Positions 8,265 through 15,624 of a stretch of 39,661 bases of DNA are shown in pieces. Source of the DNA: an uncultured Lachnospiraceae bacterium (GTDB lineage: Bacteria; Bacillota; Clostridia; Lachnospirales; Lachnospiraceae); NCBI GenBank assembly GCA_902788035.1, contig CADAIL010000020.1, forward strand, positions 1 to 39,661, written 5' to 3'. Position numbers and translations under genes: made by a program. The notes below the pieces were generated by a model. That model saw only the letters and a program-made list of their open reading frames with translations, was not told the origin of the DNA and ran no database searches. Numbering within the stretch: position 1 is the stretch's first letter; each line of letters opens with the position of its first letter.

Positions 8265-9659
8265 TTATCCGATGCCGAGCAGTACGCGGGCAAATGAAAA
8301 ATAGATCAGCAGCGACACCGCGTCAACAATCGTCGTGATGAACGGCGACGCCATGACGGCGGGGTCGAATCCGAACTTCTCCGCGATCATCGGGAGGGAG
8401 CAGCCGACGAGCTTTGCACAGATGACCGTGACGAACAGGGTCACACAGACCGCCAGGTCGACCATGAGTGTGATCGAGGAGTTGTGGAACAGAGTCCTGT
8501 CGATCAGGAAGATCTTTACGAAGTTGACTATGGCAAGCGAAGCCCCGCAGAAGATCGCGACGCGTAATTCCTTCCAGAGGACCTTAAGAATATCCCGGAA
8601 CTCGACATCATTCAGCGAGAGAGCACGGATGACCGTGACGGAAGCCTGGCTGCCGCAGTTGCCTGCCGTATCCATCAGCATGGGGATAAAGCCGGTCAGG
8701 GCGACGCAGGTTGCGAGGGCATTTTCAAAGTTATTGATGATGACACCCGTAAATGTGGCGCTGACCATGAGGAGCATCAGCCACGGGATACGGGATTTCC
8801 AGGTCTCGAAGATGCCGGTCTGGAAGTAGGACTTATCTGTCGGGAGGATAGCTGCCATCTTTTCGATATCCTCTGTTGCCTCGTCTTCCATGACATCGAC
8901 GATATCGTCGACCGTGACGATACCGACGAGACGGTTTTCCTGGTCGGTGACGGCCAGAGAGATGAGGTCGTATCTATTGAAGAGTTCAGCGACCTCTTCC
9001 TGGTCATCTGTCGTCGTACATTTGATGATATTATCATCCATGATGTCCGAGATACGTGTCTCATAGGGATGCATCAGGAGATCCTTGACCGTTACGATGC
9101 CTTCCAGGTGGCGTTCATTGTCCGTGACGAAAAGAACGTAGATCGTCTCGGAATCCTGCCCGTGTGTGCGGATATAATCGAACGCGTTGAGTACGCGCAT
9201 TTCCTTTTTCAGGGACAGGTACTCTGCCGTCATAATCGAGCCGGCAGAATCTTCCGGGTATTTGAGGAACTGATTAATGAGTTTTCGGGTCTCCGGCGTC
9301 GCATTCTTTAAGACTCGCCTTACGACCGTCGCCGGCAGTTCCTCCAGCATGTCGACCGCATCGTCGACGTAGAGCTCATCGACGATGGATTTAAGCTCGG
9401 TGTCAGTGATTGAGATGATGATCTGTGCCTGCACCTCAACAGGCAGGTTGGCGAAAACATCCGCCGCGTTGTCCTTGTGAAGCATGCGGAATACGAGAAG
9501 TCTCTGCTCCTGGTCGAGGTCCTCGAGGAACTCGGCAAGGTCGACCTCGTTGATATCGTTGATTTTTTCCCGCAGCTGTCTGTACTGTTTGGTCTTGAGA
9601 AGTTCATTCAGCTCCTCAATAGAGAACCCATATGTCTCAAAAAAATCTTCGTTATTCAA
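8265..9659 (-). CDS. mgtE: Magnesium transporter MgtE
   Basis: A 464-residue MgtE-type Mg2+ channel of the cytoplasmic membrane. Domain order: N-terminal alpha-helical superhelix (about 1-125, repeated L-E-x-L-P/VDD elements), two CBS domains (about 130-255) that bind Mg2+ and gate the pore, a plug helix, and five membrane helices with the family hallmarks MDTAGNCGSQ (about 332) and DPAVMASPFITTIVDA (about 430). Together these are diagnostic. The start is TTG 9659, chosen because GGAGG lies 8 nt upstream and no ATG in frame is better placed. The protein gates itself on cytoplasmic Mg2+, and its long leader (promoter 9907-9935, leader peptide 9761-9853, hairpins) suggests added control of expression. 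No M-box riboswitch pattern is visible. Confidence 0.95.
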   Translation of the reverse strand: MNNEDFFETYGFSIEELNELLKTKQYRQLREKINDINEVDLAEFLEDLDQEQRLLVFRMLHKDNAADVFANLPVEVQAQIIISITDTELKSIVDELYVDDAVDMLEELPATVVRRVLKNATPETRKLINQFLKYPEDSAGSIMTAEYLSLKKEMRVLNAFDYIRTHGQDSETIYVLFVTDNERHLEGIVTVKDLLMHPYETRISDIMDDNIIKCTTTDDQEEVAELFNRYDLISLAVTDQENRLVGIVTVDDIVDVMEDEATEDIEKMAAILPTDKSYFQTGIFETWKSRIPWLMLLMVSATFTGVIINNFENALATCVALTGFIPMLMDTAGNCGSQASVTVIRALSLNDVEFRDILKVLWKELRVAIFCGASLAIVNFVKIFLIDRTLFHNSSITLMVDLAVCVTLFVTVICAKLVGCSLPMIAEKFGFDPAVMASPFITTIVDAVSLLIYFSFARVLLGIG

Positions 9660-9676
9660 TATCTTACCTCCGTCTT

Positions 9677-9720
9677 AATACACTGCGGATCCGGCGGTGT
9701 CCGCGGATCTTATGCAGCGC
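9677..9720 (-). promoter_or_regulatory. Leader hairpin just before the mgtE ribosome site
   Basis: On the minus strand CGCTGC ... GATCCG-CGG pairs with CCG-C-CGGATC ... GCAGTG: an outer 6-bp and an inner 9-bp stem with a 3-nt loop. It ends about 10-15 nt before the GGAGG of mgtE. A weaker stem GG-TTAG/CTAACC sits between it and the leader peptide stop. No T-run follows the large stem, so it is more likely a translational or RNA-stability element than a terminator. Confidence 0.45.
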
Positions 9721-9760
9721 TTCGTTTTTTAGAACGGTTAGAGGCAGAACTAATCCGGTA

Positions 9761-9853
9761 TTACCGATAAAGAGAAGACCAGACCCATAAAGGTTCCGGA
9801 GGTTCACCGATATCGCCGGAATCACGTCCGCTGCTTCTGCCGCCGTTTTCCAT
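9761..9853 (-). CDS. 30-residue leader peptide of mgtE (predicted)
   Basis: A short frame lying wholly inside the mgtE leader. It starts with ATG at 9853, has AAAGGAG 10 nt upstream, and ends in TAA at 9761, about 100 nt before the mgtE start. The peptide is Gly/Ser/Arg-rich, then reads DIGEPPEPLWVW and ends SSLYR. Runs of acidic residues and proline such as EPPEP are known to destabilise translating ribosomes when Mg2+ is low; the enterobacterial MgtL leader peptide (start MEPDPTPLP) uses this to control mgtA. Here position, ribosome site and motif are seen in the sequence. A role in Mg2+ sensing is inference by analogy. It could be a chance frame: an overlapping 122-codon frame (9664-10032, minus) also exists but lacks a good ribosome site. 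Confidence 0.5.
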   Translation of the reverse strand: MENGGRSSGRDSGDIGEPPEPLWVWSSLYR

Positions 9854-9882
9854 ATTTGTCTGGCTCCTTTCTTTAGAATAAC

Positions 9883-9899
9883 GGACCGATTCCCGGTCC
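9883..9899 (-). promoter_or_regulatory. 5'-terminal hairpin of the mgtE transcript
   Basis: On the minus strand GGACCG (9899-9894), 5-nt loop, CGGTCC (9888-9883). The predicted start of transcription is about 9900, so this stem would sit at the extreme 5' end of the mRNA, where such hairpins commonly protect the message. Confidence 0.5.
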
Positions 9900-9906
9900 A
9901 ACCTAC

Positions 9907-9935
9907 ATTATATTTGCCTATCAGCGGAAAATCAA
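9907..9935 (-). promoter_or_regulatory. mgtE promoter
   Basis: On the minus strand TTGATT (9935-9930), 17-nt spacer, TATAAT (9912-9907). Gives a leader of about 240 nt ahead of mgtE. It is arranged back-to-back with the promoter at 9957-9984. Confidence 0.75.
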
Positions 9936-9956
9936 CCGTTAAGCTGAAACTACAGG

Positions 9957-9984
9957 TTGAGAATCCGCCCGCAGATGATATAAT
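9957..9984 (+). promoter_or_regulatory. Promoter of the DNA glycosylase gene
   Basis: TTGAGA (9957-9962), 16-nt spacer, TATAAT (9979-9984) preceded by TGA (extended -10). The leader of about 110 nt contains an AAGCCC/GGGCTT hairpin (10063-10077). Confidence 0.65.
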
Positions 9985-10103
9985 GTAAACACCTGTCAAA
10001 CGCATTCTGCGGAAAGCATGATCTTCAAGCATGCTGTTTTATCTGCCTGCACACCTATATAGAAGCCCAGTGGGCTTATAGCACTAATATTAGGAGGATC
10101 TGC

Positions 10104-11003
10104 ATGTTTATAACTATTGAAGACGATTTTGATCTTGAAAAAATTAAAATGAGCGGTCAATGCTTCCGCGTAAAAGAGCAAAAAGATGGGTGGTATCGCT
10201 TTATCACGGGCGACGATGTTTTATATATAAGGAAAGATACCGATACGAGCTATGAGGTGTCCTGCGATGAAATGACCTTTCGCAATGTATGGCACCCATA
10301 TTTCGACTTTGACCGCAATTACGAAGCAATCAGGCAGTCGGTTCAGACGGACAGCGAGTATATTCTTGAAGCGATGAAAGCCGGTAAAGGCATCCGGGTA
10401 CTACGTCAGGACCCGTGGGAGACGCTTATCACGTTCATTCTCTCGCAACGGAAAAGTATCCCCGCAATAGCGAACAATGTCGAAACGATCGCCCGTCTCG
10501 GCGGACACCTGATCGAGACGGACCGTGAATCCCTGTTTTCATTTCCGACGCCGCGTGAATTCATGCGCATTGAGATGGGAATGCTGAAGGCAGCGGGAGT
10601 CGGCTATCGCCTTCCCTATATATGTGACGCAAGGGATAAGGTGATAAGCGGCGAAATCGATCTCATTGCCATGGAGGAGCTCAGCGACGAAGGACTTTTT
10701 GACACGCTGAAGACCATCTACGGTGTTGGCAATAAAATCGCCAACTGTGTATGCCTGTATGCCTACGGCAGGATAGCGCGGGTCCCGATTGATACATGGA
10801 TTCGGAAAGTAATCAATAATACCTGTGAGGGGAGAAATCCCTTTCCCGGTTTTGGCGACGTGGCGGGAGTCATTCAGCAATATGTGTTCTACACGGAGCA
10901 GATGCGTAAACGCGGAATGTGGATGATTGAGATTGAGGATTCTGCCAGTTGCCGGGCATCCGCAGAGGCGGATGCCGGTGATATAGAGGAACCTGCCGGC
11001 TGA
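10104..11003 (+). CDS. 8-oxoguanine DNA glycosylase/AP lyase (OGG type)
   Basis: A 299-residue base-excision repair enzyme of the OGG1 branch of the HhH-GPD superfamily; it removes oxidised guanine from DNA and nicks the abasic site. The N-terminal OGG_N domain has SGQCFR (17-22), matching the SGQxFR motif. The helix-hairpin-helix segment reads YGVGNKIANCVC with the lysine nucleophile expected at K211, followed by VPIDTW with the catalytic aspartate D230, the spacing seen in human OGG1 (K249/D268). Start ATG 10104 is supported by AGGAGG 7 nt upstream. The last 20 or so residues are acidic and Ala-rich and look like an unstructured tail. The next gene (pseudouridine synthase) follows after 49 nt, probably in the same transcript. 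Confidence 0.88.
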   Translation: MFITIEDDFDLEKIKMSGQCFRVKEQKDGWYRFITGDDVLYIRKDTDTSYEVSCDEMTFRNVWHPYFDFDRNYEAIRQSVQTDSEYILEAMKAGKGIRVLRQDPWETLITFILSQRKSIPAIANNVETIARLGGHLIETDRESLFSFPTPREFMRIEMGMLKAAGVGYRLPYICDARDKVISGEIDLIAMEELSDEGLFDTLKTIYGVGNKIANCVCLYAYGRIARVPIDTWIRKVINNTCEGRNPFPGFGDVAGVIQQYVFYTEQMRKRGMWMIEIEDSASCRASAEADAGDIEEPAG

Positions 11004-11052
11004 CGAAAATCGGCAGGACAGAGTATTTCGCTTATATAGATGGAGAGGTGGC

Positions 11053-11793
11053 ATGCGACTCGATAAATATCTGGCTGACATGAATGCCGGGACAAGAAGC
11101 GAACTGAAAAGAGATATAAGAAAAGGACTGGTGACGGTTGGCGGCTCGGTCGTAAAAGACCCCGGCAGGAATGTGGAGCCGCTGACGGAAACCGTGTGTT
11201 ACCGCGGCAGAAAAATCGAGTATGAGACATATGTCTATTACATGCTGAATAAACCTGCCGGAGTAATATCCGCTACAGAAGATAAGAGGATGCAGACGGT
11301 CGTCGATCTTCTTCCCGAAGAACGCCGAAGAGACATCTTCCCTGTAGGCCGGCTTGATAAGGACACCGAGGGGCTGCTTCTCATCACGAACGATGGTGAA
11401 CTGGCTCACAGACTGCTGTCTCCAAAGTACCACGTTGACAAGAAGTATTTTGCCCGGATAAGGGGGAGGGTGACAGATGAGGACGTGATCGCATTTGCCC
11501 GCGGAATACCTCTTATGGATTTCACCTGCATGCCTGCCGACCTTGTTATAGAAAGGAGCGGTGAAATCTCTGAAGTCACAGTCATTATCCGGGAGGGCAA
11601 GTTTCATCAGATAAAGCGTATGTTCGAGGCTGTGGACAAAGAAGTGATTTATCTCAAAAGACTCGAAATGGGGTCGCTCATCCTCGATCCAGAACTTGCT
11701 CCCGGTGAGTTTCGAAGACTGACGGAAGAGGAGCTCCGTAGTCTCTCCGCCCTTGCGGGGTTATCCCCGGGAAGCGGAGCGCGGCAAGAGTGA
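11053..11793 (+). CDS. rsuA: RsuA/RluB-family rRNA pseudouridine synthase
   Basis: A 246-residue pseudouridine synthase that isomerises a specific uridine in ribosomal RNA. It has an N-terminal S4 RNA-binding domain (MRLDKYLADM...SELKRDIRKGLVTVGG), then LNKPAGVISATED, the catalytic-Asp motif GRLDKDTEGLLLITND, and the C-terminal IREGKFHQIKRMF motif shared by RsuA, RluB, RluE and RluF. The small size and one S4 domain fit RsuA (16S U516) best, but RluB/RluE cannot be excluded by eye. Start ATG 11053 follows GGAGAGGTGG. Its last 116 bases overlap, tail to tail, the CHAP-protein gene on the other strand, so the two transcripts must interfere or share a 3' hairpin (CTCCGC/GCGGAG around 11743-11780). 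Confidence 0.9.
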   Translation: MRLDKYLADMNAGTRSELKRDIRKGLVTVGGSVVKDPGRNVEPLTETVCYRGRKIEYETYVYYMLNKPAGVISATEDKRMQTVVDLLPEERRRDIFPVGRLDKDTEGLLLITNDGELAHRLLSPKYHVDKKYFARIRGRVTDEDVIAFARGIPLMDFTCMPADLVIERSGEISEVTVIIREGKFHQIKRMFEAVDKEVIYLKRLEMGSLILDPELAPGEFRRLTEEELRSLSALAGLSPGSGARQE

Positions 11794-12520
11794 GATCGTT
11801 AAGCTTCTCTATGATCCAGTCGGGAGAGGCACCGGCATATTCGGGGAAGAATGGCCGGACAACGCCCCAGTAGACCCGGCCGGGTGAGATCGCGTTATAA
11901 GGTCTGTCGGTCATGTTGATGACGTACGGAACGCCCCAATTCTGGTGGTAGGTCGAGTAATCAGATTCGTAGACGGCGACATGACCGTAAGTTCCGCCGA
12001 CATAGATGAGGATGTCCCCCGGCAGAGGGTCGGCGCCCTCGATGCGCTGCCAGCCCTGCGGAAGGAAATTGGATCTGTAGTCCTGGGCGTTCCCATGCTG
12101 GGCACCGACACCGAGATAGTCATAGTAAGCTTTTAAGAGGTCAACGCACTGCGCGCCGTAAGCACCGTCGAAATCGATGCTGACGCCGACAGCGTTATGG
12201 AGCCAGTTTAGAGCCTCGCTCTGAGAAATGTACAGCATGCCGGCGGGTCTCATGTCCTCGCGGGTGATATGGACTGTTTCTTCTTCGAGGCTCAGGCTGC
12301 TCTCGTCAGCCGGTGGGATAGAGCTGTCGTTTTCAGTGCTTGCAGAGACGGAGCTGTCGCTTTCCGCATTTGCGGAGACAGAGCTATCTGCGATGCTGCC
12401 TGTGGGTTCTTCACCGGCGGATACCGTTGCGGGGAAAGTGAATAAAGAGGCAAAGAGTCCACCGCAGACAAGAACTGCGGGAAGGACTCTTTTTATATTG
12501 GAAATAAGTGAGTGCATCAT
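11678..12520 (-). CDS. Secreted CHAP-domain (cell-wall amidase/endopeptidase) protein
   Basis: A 280-residue exported protein. A signal peptide (positive MMHSLISNIKR, hydrophobic VLPAVLVCGGLFASLF, cut near VSA-GEE, about residue 36) is followed by a low-complexity linker of Ser/Asp/Glu-rich repeats (about 40-78, repeated DSSVSA units). A CHAP (NlpC/P60-like papain-fold) domain spans about 95-215, with the nucleophile in GAQCVDLL (C125) and the histidine in GHVAVYES (H180). Such enzymes cut peptidoglycan peptides or amide bonds and act in wall turnover or cell separation. The last 45 residues run antisense through the end of rsuA and may be less constrained. Start: two adjacent ATGs; only a weak AGGA lies upstream. 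Catalytic specificity cannot be told from the sequence. Confidence 0.8.
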   Translation of the reverse strand: MMHSLISNIKRVLPAVLVCGGLFASLFTFPATVSAGEEPTGSIADSSVSANAESDSSVSASTENDSSIPPADESSLSLEEETVHITREDMRPAGMLYISQSEALNWLHNAVGVSIDFDGAYGAQCVDLLKAYYDYLGVGAQHGNAQDYRSNFLPQGWQRIEGADPLPGDILIYVGGTYGHVAVYESDYSTYHQNWGVPYVINMTDRPYNAISPGRVYWGVVRPFFPEYAGASPDWIIEKLNDLTLAALRFPGITPQGRRDYGAPLPSVFETHREQVLDRG

Positions 12521-12601
12521 TGAAAAATCCTGTTAAGCCTGAATACGTGCGACGCATCCATTGTACCATAAAGTGTCTATATAATGCGAGTGAATAACAG
12601 C

Positions 12602-12693
12602 TCAGACAGGCTGTTCTTACATGACCGACGTTTTTCGATGAAGATGATGTTTGCGCCGGATCATGAAACTCGGCAGCAGCCTGTCTGAACTGT
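12602..12693. repeat. Dispersed repeat, copy A (bounded by inverted repeats)
   Basis: TCAGACAGGCTG (12602-12613) and CAGCCTGTCTGA (12677-12688) are perfect 12-bp inverted ends of an 87-bp element. Bases 12629-12693 match the reverse complement of 39522-39586 at 61 of 65 positions, and a diverged copy lies at 20922-20976. The core CAGCCTGTCTGAAC also occurs at 17423-17436. It is intergenic and resembles a small miniature inverted-repeat element or REP-like sequence. It fills most of the 12540-12730 gap, and I see no gene there. Confidence 0.75.
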
Positions 12694-12733
12694 GATACAG
12701 GACTTGAATGCGTTAATATACTAAAACATAATG

Positions 12734-12762
12734 TTGACAGAAAGGGGCTTTGGTGCTAGTAT
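12734..12762 (+). promoter_or_regulatory. dapA operon promoter
   Basis: TTGACA (12734-12739), 17-nt spacer, TAGTAT (12757-12762) preceded by TGC (extended -10). It places the start of transcription at about 12769, at the first bases of the lysine riboswitch. Confidence 0.8.
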
Positions 12763-12958
12763 GGGTGGAGTTATCAGAGGTAGAGGTTGCGTGATTCATG
12801 AGTAGACTGACAGATGCGTGAGGCGCAGAAGAAGCAGCTTGAAAGGGGATCATGCCGAAAGGTTCGTCACCTCGGGACGGATACTTGGGCGTACAGATAA
12901 GATCTGTGCGACTGTCATCAGTTTGATGGGGCGCTATCCGAAAGATAAGAGTATCTTA
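12763..12958 (+). promoter_or_regulatory. Lysine riboswitch (L-box)
   Basis: All conserved L-box blocks appear in order: AGAGGTAGAGGTTGCG, GAGTAGAC, GAAAGGGGATCATGCCGAAAGG, CTTGGGCG, GACTGTCAT and GGGGCGCTATCC. A short AAGATA/TATCTT hairpin (12942-12957) and a terminator (12964-12992) follow. The RNA binds lysine and then favours the terminator, so the dapA-putP operon is switched off when lysine is plentiful. It sits directly upstream of dapA, which confirms the assignment. Confidence 0.93.
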
Positions 12959-12963
12959 AGGTG

Positions 12964-12992
12964 CCGTTCCATGCGTGAACGGTAATTTTTTT
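12964..12992 (+). terminator. Attenuator of the lysine riboswitch
   Basis: CCGTTC (12964-12969), 7-nt loop, GAACGG (12977-12982), then TAATTTTTTT. It lies between the aptamer and the dapA ribosome site (AGGGAG, 12998-13003), so it is the expression platform rather than the end of an upstream gene. Confidence 0.88.
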
Positions 12993-13009
12993 GCTTCAGG
13001 GAGTAGAAT

Positions 13010-13897
13010 ATGGCAATTTTTAAAGGCGCAGGTGTAGCAATTGCGACACCATTCTATGCGGATGGTTCAGTGAATTATGATGAATTCGGCAGATTGATCG
13101 AGTTCCAGATTGCAAATGGCACAGATGCTATCATCGTGTGCGGAACCACGGGTGAGTCGGCAACACTTTCCGAGGAAGAGCACGTTGATGTTATCAAATA
13201 CTGTATCGATAAAGTCGCTAAGCGTATACCGGTCATCGCGGGAACGGGTTCCAACAGCACAGATACTGCAATTATGCTTTCTCAGGAAGCTGAGAAGGCC
13301 GGTGCAGACGCGGTCCTCGTAGTCACACCGTACTATAATAAAGCGACACAGAAGGGCCTTATTGCGCATTATACACAGGTTGCAAATTCAATTACGATCC
13401 CGGTCATTATGTACAATGTGCCGAGCCGCACAGGCTGCAATATTCTTCCGGCGACAGCAGTATGGCTGTGCAAGAACGTTGAGAATATCGTTGCGATCAA
13501 GGACGCTACCGGCAATATCGGTCAGACGATCGAGATGATGTCCATGGCGGACGGCTGCATTGACCTGTATTCCGGCAATGACGATCAGGTCCTTCCTATC
13601 CTGTCCTGCGGCGGTCTCGGAGTTATCTCTGTGCTTTCCAATATCGCACCGCAGGAGACACACGATATGTGCCAGAAATTCTTCGACGGCGACATCGCCG
13701 GATCAAGGGAGATCCAGTATAAGGCTATCAAGCTTATTAATGCGCTCTTTATGGAAGTCAATCCTATTCCGGTAAAGACCGCGCTGAAGTATATAGGTAT
13801 TGAGGCCGGACCGATGCGCATGCCGCTCACAGAGATGGAGCCGGAGCACGCAGAGATCCTGAAAAAGGAGATGGAGGCTTTTGGCCTTCTGAAATAA
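13010..13897 (+). CDS. dapA: 4-Hydroxy-tetrahydrodipicolinate synthase
   Basis: A 295-residue class I aldolase that condenses pyruvate with aspartate semialdehyde, the first step towards lysine and meso-diaminopimelate for peptidoglycan. Key residues are in place: TT in CGTTGES (T46, T47), YYNK, YNVPSRTG with Y135 and the substrate-binding Arg, and the Schiff-base lysine K164 in AIKDATG. Length is typical. Start ATG 13010 lies 6 nt after AGGGAG. Related enzymes (N-acetylneuraminate lyase, dihydrodipicolinate-like aldolases) are unlikely because an L-box riboswitch directly precedes the gene. It is co-transcribed with the symporter 28 nt downstream. Confidence 0.96.
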   Translation: MAIFKGAGVAIATPFYADGSVNYDEFGRLIEFQIANGTDAIIVCGTTGESATLSEEEHVDVIKYCIDKVAKRIPVIAGTGSNSTDTAIMLSQEAEKAGADAVLVVTPYYNKATQKGLIAHYTQVANSITIPVIMYNVPSRTGCNILPATAVWLCKNVENIVAIKDATGNIGQTIEMMSMADGCIDLYSGNDDQVLPILSCGGLGVISVLSNIAPQETHDMCQKFFDGDIAGSREIQYKAIKLINALFMEVNPIPVKTALKYIGIEAGPMRMPLTEMEPEHAEILKKEMEAFGLLK

Positions 13898-13925
13898 AGT
13901 AATACAAAGAGGAGGGAAGGAGATA

Positions 13926-15467
13926 ATGACCACATCACAGGTATTGATCATCCTTACAATTATTGTGTACCTAGGTGCGATGCTGTTCATCGGCGCGTAC
14001 TTCAACAGGCGCGGCAGCGGCAGCAGCTCGGCTGATTTCTATATCGGCGGGCGTTCACTGGGACCGGTCGTCACAGCAATGAGCGCGGAGGCATCCGACA
14101 TGAGCAGTTACCTGCTGATGGGCCTCCCGGGTCTGGCTTACTTCGCGGGTGTTGCCGAAGTCAGCTGGACAGCTATCGGTCTTTCGATCGGCACATATCT
14201 GAACTTCCTGCTGGTCGCAAAAAGGCTTCGCCGTTACTCGGATGAGATCGGCGCCTTCACGATTCCGGATTTCTTCTCCAGAAGATATAATGACAAGCGC
14301 CACGTCCTCTCACTGATCGCTGCGCTCATCATTCTTATATTCTTCATTCCGTACACGGCTTCCGGCTTCAAGGCAGTAGGTACACTGTTCAACAGCCTCT
14401 TCGGAGTTGATTATCACGCTGCTATGATCTTTGGCGCGATCATTATTATAGCGTACACAGTACTCGGCGGATTCCTTGCGGTCTCTACCACGGACCTTGT
14501 GCAGAGCATCTTTATGTCGATCGCTCTGATCATCGTAGTCTTCTTCGGAATTGAGAAAGCCGGCGGGATGGCCAATGTCACAGCAAATGCAAGCGCGCTT
14601 CCCGGTTATCTCAATATCTTCAAAGGATATGACGCTTCTACAGGGACAGCAGGTTCCTACGGGTTCCTGCCTATAGTATCTACACTGGCCTGGGGTCTCG
14701 GATATTTCGGCATGCCCCACATCCTGCTTCGCTTCATGGCAATCAGAAAAGAATCTGAACTGACCATGTCCCGCAGAATTGCGAGTATCTGGGCTGTGCT
14801 CTCTATGGGTATTGCAATCTTCATCGGCCTTATCGGCTACAGCGTCTCCATCGCCGGCGAGATCCCGATGCTGACAACAAGCTCTGATTCAGAGACAGTC
14901 ATTATTAAGATGGCCAATCTCATGAGTACACACGGCGTTCTGTTCGCGTTCGTCGCAGGTATCATCCTCGCCGGTATTCTTGCCGCAACCATGTCGACAG
15001 CCGATTCCCAGCTGCTTGCAGCAGCATCCAGCGTCTCGCAGGATCTTCTGCATGACTTCATGGGTATCAAGCTGAACCGCAAGACATCTATGCGAGTAGC
15101 CAGGGGCACCGTCGCAGGTATTGCGCTTATAGCGCTTGTACTTGCATGGAATCCGAACAGTTCGGTCTTCCGCGTGGTATCATTTGCATGGGCAGGCTTC
15201 GGCGCGACATTCGGACCGCAGATGCTGATCGCACTGTTCTGGAAGCGTTCGACCAGGCAGGGCGCGATCGCAGGCATGGTAGCCGGCGGAATTATGATCT
15301 TCGTGTGGAAGTTCCTTGTCGCCCCGCTCGGAGGTGCATTTGCAATTTATGAACTTCTCCCGGCATTCCTGATCGCACTTGCTGCCAATGTAATTGTCAG
15401 CAACATGACGCCGGAACCTGAGAAGACGATCCAGATGACCTTCGACCGCGTGACCAGAGACATTTAA
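13926..15467 (+). CDS. putP: Sodium/proline symporter (SSS family)
   Basis: A 513-residue sodium:solute symporter with about 13 membrane helices. The sequence follows PutP closely: DFYIGGRSLGPVVTAMSAEASDMSSYLLMGLPG near the N-terminus (helix 2, with the Ser/Asp residues used for Na+ and proline), WTAIGLSIGTYLNFLLVAKRLRRY, and ISALIILIFF-like and YTVLGGFLAVSTTDLVQ blocks. It should import an amino acid, proline by homology, using the Na+ gradient. Strong ribosome site GGAGGGAAGGAG before ATG 13926. The gene is 28 nt behind dapA and ends at a strong terminator, so it is in the lysine-riboswitch operon. That makes the substrate worth questioning: a lysine-responsive switch for proline uptake is unexpected. 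Confidence 0.88.
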   Translation: MTTSQVLIILTIIVYLGAMLFIGAYFNRRGSGSSSADFYIGGRSLGPVVTAMSAEASDMSSYLLMGLPGLAYFAGVAEVSWTAIGLSIGTYLNFLLVAKRLRRYSDEIGAFTIPDFFSRRYNDKRHVLSLIAALIILIFFIPYTASGFKAVGTLFNSLFGVDYHAAMIFGAIIIIAYTVLGGFLAVSTTDLVQSIFMSIALIIVVFFGIEKAGGMANVTANASALPGYLNIFKGYDASTGTAGSYGFLPIVSTLAWGLGYFGMPHILLRFMAIRKESELTMSRRIASIWAVLSMGIAIFIGLIGYSVSIAGEIPMLTTSSDSETVIIKMANLMSTHGVLFAFVAGIILAGILAATMSTADSQLLAAASSVSQDLLHDFMGIKLNRKTSMRVARGTVAGIALIALVLAWNPNSSVFRVVSFAWAGFGATFGPQMLIALFWKRSTRQGAIAGMVAGGIMIFVWKFLVAPLGGAFAIYELLPAFLIALAANVIVSNMTPEPEKTIQMTFDRVTRDI

Positions 15468-15475
15468 ACAACTTT

Positions 15476-15524
15476 GCGTTAATTTATTATGGCAGCTGCG
15501 TTATAATGAATTAACGCTTTTTTA
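15476..15524 (+). terminator. Terminator of the dapA-putP operon
   Basis: GCGTTAATT (15476-15484) pairs with AATTAACGC (15509-15517), with an inner ATTAT/ATAAT pairing, followed by TTTTTT. It lies 9 nt after the putP stop. Confidence 0.9.
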
Positions 15525-15571
15525 TTCTTCACCGCGCAAAACCTGTGACTTCAGTCGTGCGATACGTGCGC

Positions 15572-15588
15572 AAAGTGACATTCACTTT
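15572..15588. promoter_or_regulatory. Palindrome upstream of hydF
   Basis: AAAGTGA, CAT, TCACTTT: perfect 7-bp inverted repeat, 37 nt ahead of the hydF start. It could be an operator site. No clear -35/-10 pair was found in this short gap, so the role is open. Confidence 0.35.
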
Positions 15589-15624
15589 CATCGCGGAAGA
15601 AAGAAACAGCAAAAGGAGGACGTC

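Noticed and set aside
8003..8338. 111-codon plus frame between pgcA and mgtE
   Set aside because: It crosses the mgtE terminator and the mgtE 3' end and resembles no protein family.
9660..9900. M-box (ykoK) Mg2+ riboswitch upstream of mgtE
   Set aside because: The conserved M-box blocks are not found; only a loose GGTGAACCTCC resemblance exists. A covariance scan would settle it.
9664..10032. 122-codon minus frame over the mgtE leader
   Set aside because: It spans the predicted mgtE promoter and has no ribosome site. The 30-codon frame in another register is better supported.
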